Source: Chaenocephalus aceratus (taxonomy: Eukaryota; Chordata; Actinopteri; Perciformes; Channichthyidae). From it: a stretch of DNA of 64,000 nt. Where the stretch lies: the NCBI GenBank assembly GCA_023974075.1, contig JAMFTG010000705.1, forward strand, positions 1-64,000, written 5' to 3'. Position numbers and translations under genes: made by a program. How positions within the stretch are numbered: position 1 is the stretch's first letter; the number at the start of each line of letters is the position of its first letter. The notes under the pieces are model-generated. The model did no database searches, had not been told where the DNA came from, and saw nothing but the letters and a program-made list of their open reading frames with translations. This document shows, piece after piece, positions 61,367 to 64,000 of this stretch.

Positions 61367-62172
61367 AGCTGGTCAGATAACTAACGAGTAAATATAAACA
61401 GTTTTTTACATTTTCTTTTATTAGATTTGTATGATCAAACACTAAAATAAATACAGAACCTAAAGTTCTAACGGGAGAATACTGTTATTTTACAGCTTTC
61501 TAACATTTTCCAATCAAACAGGTTCAACAAAATGACATCACAAAATGTTCTGTAGGAAAAAATTACTCTGAAAACTTAAAATATAAAAATATTTGTAGAA
61601 TTATACAACCATTAATGAATACAGCATTTCATATTTAAACATCATACTTATAAACAGTAGAAACGAAAAGTAAGTTGAATTTTTTAAGATTACTTTGAAA
61701 CATTCTCAACTGAAAATAACAGAAATTGCAAAATGGCGACATATGTTCAAATTGTCAATTTGAAGGAGCAGTGTGCAGGATTTAGTACGTCTAACAATGG
61801 GGATGTAGGTTCCAACCAATGGATAACTTGTTCACTCACCCTCCTATCCCAAGTTTGTAGGGTAATGTATATTGGCTGCAAAAAACTTGAGGCCCAATCG
61901 TGTTTCCTCGGTCCATTCTGCGCTACTAGAGGACAAAAGATCAGAATTAGAAACGGGTTTATTGCCAGGTAGGTTCACACGTACGAGGAGGTGTCGTACA
62001 TACAAATAAAAAAATGTAAAAACTACACAGATAGCGAACTATATCAAGAAATAGAATGCAATAAATTATAGAATATAAAATATGGGCAGTAAGCAATATT
62101 TAAACATTGCATTATTTACCATCCTGTGATCTCCATGCAGAGTCTGCGTTGTGGCTGAGGTAAAGTGTCAGT
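61367..62172. other. No gene recognised
   Basis: AT-rich non-coding; the 79-codon ORF at 61733 has no known domain. Confidence 0.4.
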
Positions 62173-62198
62173 GGGGGGGGGGGGGGGGGGGGGGGGGG
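62173..62198. repeat. Poly-G run (26 G)
   Basis: Uninterrupted G run at the edge of the 22-bp minisatellite. Runs this long are prone to length error in assembly. Confidence 0.95.
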
Positions 62199-62209
62199 CG
62201 GGCCTTGTT

Positions 62210-63360
62210 GAGGTGCCGAGAGGTTCTGGTCCTGATGGAGAGAGGTTCTGGTCCTGATGGAGAGAGGTTCTGGTCCTGATGGAGAGAGGTTTTGGTCCTG
62301 ATGGAGAGAGGTTCTGGTCCTGATGGAGAGGTTCTGGTCCTGATGGAGAGGTTTTGGTCCTGATGGAGAGAGGTTCTGGTTATGATGGAGAGAGGTTCTG
62401 GTCCTGATGGAGAGGTTCTGGTCCTGATGGAGAGGTTTTGGTCCTGATGGAGAGAGGTTCTGGTTATGATGGAGAGAGGTTCTGGTCCTGATGGAGAGAG
62501 GTTCTGGTCCTGATGGAGAGAGGTTTTGGTCCTGATGGAGAGAGGTTCTGGTCCTGATGGAGAGAGGTTCTGGTCCTGATGGAGAGAGGTTCTGGTCCTG
62601 ATGGAGAGGTTTTGGTCCTGATGGAGAGAGGTTCTGGTCCTGATGGAGAGAGGTTCTGGTCATGATGGAGAGAGGTTCTGGTCCTGATGGAGAGGTTCTG
62701 GTCCTGATGGAGAGAGGTTCTGGTCCCGATGGAGAGGTTCTGGTCCCGATGGAGAGAGGTTCTGGTCCTGATGGAGAGAGGTTTTGGTCCTGATGGAGAG
62801 AGGTTCTGGTCCCGATGGAGAGAGGTTCTGGTCCTGATGGAGAGAGGTTCTGGTCCTGATGGAGAGGTTTGGTCCTGATGGAGAGAGGTTCTGGTCCTGA
62901 TGGAGAGAGGTTCTGGTCATGATGGAGAGAGGTTCTGGTCCTGATGGAGAGGTTCTGGTCCTGATGGAGAGAGGTTCTGGTCCGATGGAGAGGTTCTGGT
63001 CCGATGGAGAGGTTCTGGTCCTGATGGAGAGAGGTTTTGGTCCTGATGGAGAGAGGTTCTGGTCCCGATGGAGAGAGGTTCTGGTCCTGATGGAGAGAGG
63101 TTCTGGTCCTGATGCAGAGAGGTTCTGGTCCTGATGGAGAGAGGTTTTGGTCCTGATTGAGAGAGGTTCTGGTCCTGATGGAGAGAGGTTCTGGTCATGA
63201 TGGAGAGAGGTTCTGGTCCTGATGGAGAGGTTCTGGTCCTGATGAGAGAGGTTCTGGTCCTGATGGAGAGAGGTTCTGGTTCTGATGGAGAGAGGTTTTG
63301 GTCCTGATTGAGAGAGGTTCTGGTCCTGATGGAGAGAGGTTCTGGTCCTGATGGAGAGCA
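62210..63360. repeat. 20/22-bp minisatellite (about 53 units)
   Basis: Tandem GTTCTGGTCCTGATGGAGAG with an optional extra AG; rare CCCGATGG, TATGATGG and TTTTGG variants recur in blocks. Long minus-strand ORFs (LHQDQNLSPSGPEPLSIRTR) are artefacts of stop-free units. Confidence 0.97.
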
Positions 63361-63362
63361 GC

Positions 63363-63453
63363 CTCCAGCCAGAGGGTTGTGTTGAAGGCAGAGCTGAAGT
63401 CCACAAACAGGATCCTGGCGTAGGTTCCTGCTGTGTCCAGGTGCTGGAGGAGG
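63363..63453 (-). pseudogene. LINE reverse transcriptase fragment cut by the minisatellite
   Basis: Minus-strand translation gives QHLDTAGTYARILFVDFSSA followed by FNT, the conserved RT segment (VDFSSAFNT) of L2/CR1/Rex-type fish LINEs. The homology then ends and the minisatellite begins within about 25 bp. Upstream, toward 63454, the frame is lost. Non-functional. Confidence 0.8.
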
Positions 63454-63699
63454 AAGTTAAGTGATAATTGTTAATTTTACCTCGAGCCAAACTTGTAGCA
63501 GAGCTAACTAGCAAGTTAGCCGAACGTTAGCGGTTTATGCTATGCTAGCTGTTACTGAACATTAACAAACTAGATTCCACTGTAAGAAAACTGTGAAACT
63601 TTACATTACACACAACACTGTGACACCCCGCTGCATGTTTATGTGTAATTCTCCCGTGTTGGAGGCGAGAGGGTAGGGGGGCAGCACTGCAATAAACTG

Positions 63700-64000
63700 T
63701 AAGCTAACGTTAGTAGCCACCTGTTAAGCCACGTTTCCCGGGCGCAACATCTTGCAAGAAACAGCATCTCAGGGCTTCTTAACATTTAACAACCTATTAA
63801 TGATGCATACCAACTTAACGGGAATAAACTCAGCTAACTAGAAGAAGAAACGTAACCTTAAATAAAAAATAAAACATTCACAAACTAAGGATTATCTAAA
63901 TACATATTTAACTCCATTACAGTTGCAGGACTCACCAGATCTCAAGTCTTCTGTTCTTTGTTGACGTCCCGATGCTCATATTTAACGTGTAGATGTAAAA
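63700..64000. mobile_element. Fragment related to the 58.4 kb hAT element
   Basis: CAACCTATTAATGATGCATA and ACTTAACGGGAATAAACTCA closely follow 58586-58632. It continues past the window edge, so ends and length are unknown. Confidence 0.55.

Noticed and set aside
62112..63514. 183- and 284-codon Gln/Pro/Ser-rich minus-strand ORFs
   Set aside because: 20/22-bp minisatellite lacking stop codons; only the short RT piece at one end is real coding ancestry.

Overview
The window is nuclear DNA from a ray-finned fish, most likely a percomorph teleost. The reasons are a single intron-split vertebrate receptor gene, the TE families present (hAT elements, LINE tails with TATATAGCGC-type ends, a tRNA-type SINE), huge TG/CA microsatellites and many minisatellites. 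The species cannot be named from the sequence. No operons, CRISPR arrays or bacterial features are present.

The only host gene I can support is htr5a (5-hydroxytryptamine receptor 5A), on the plus strand in two coding exons: 29575-30282 and 35942-36274. They are joined by a 5.66 kb phase-0 intron and encode 346 residues with all class A GPCR landmarks. An in-frame stop 12 nt before the ATG fixes the start, and an AATAAA lies 198 nt after the stop codon. A strong-looking splice acceptor at 29520 suggests a 5' untranslated exon further upstream; the best candidate donor I see is at 24454. No neighbouring gene was recognised.

Layout. 0-2.1 kb: 38-bp minisatellite. 2.1-10.4 kb: mostly non-repetitive DNA with AT-rich, homeodomain-site-like stretches that could be conserved enhancers, interrupted by a hAT-like element, a small MITE, a 1 kb TG-rich block and the first 57-bp minisatellite. 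10.4-17.2 kb: a MITE and three hAT elements, one holding a 31-bp minisatellite and one holding a perfect 31-bp-arm palindrome. 18.0-24.1 kb: a GA-rich 380-bp tandem repeat, a 72-bp array, a LINE/SINE-type tail and a 33-bp array inside a transposon. 24.1-29.5 kb: unique DNA with candidate regulatory stretches, a LINE fragment, the second 57-bp array (inverted) and a hAT element. 29.5-36.5 kb: htr5a, whose intron holds a MITE, a second 38-bp array and long TG runs. 36.5-45 kb: CA repeats, LINE and SINE pieces, AGCC/ATCC arrays and hAT fragments. 45.4-48.1 kb: the third and largest 57-bp array. 48.7-54 kb: a 76-bp array, a LINE tail and a 583-bp triplication. 55-64 kb: LINE copies, two hAT elements with perfect 8-bp target duplications and BED-finger relics, a CTATAG-rich tract, a zinc-finger hAT relic, and a 22-bp array that interrupts a LINE reverse transcriptase.

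The recurring theme is minisatellite growth inside transposable elements: at least five arrays sit within recognisable TE sequence. Long apparent ORFs in these arrays come from periods divisible by three or from stop-free units, and I do not regard them as genes. I found no new multi-gene system. The observations most worth testing are the roughly 116-unit TG run 61 nt before the htr5a exon 2 acceptor, the three related 57-bp arrays, and the TE-minisatellite association.
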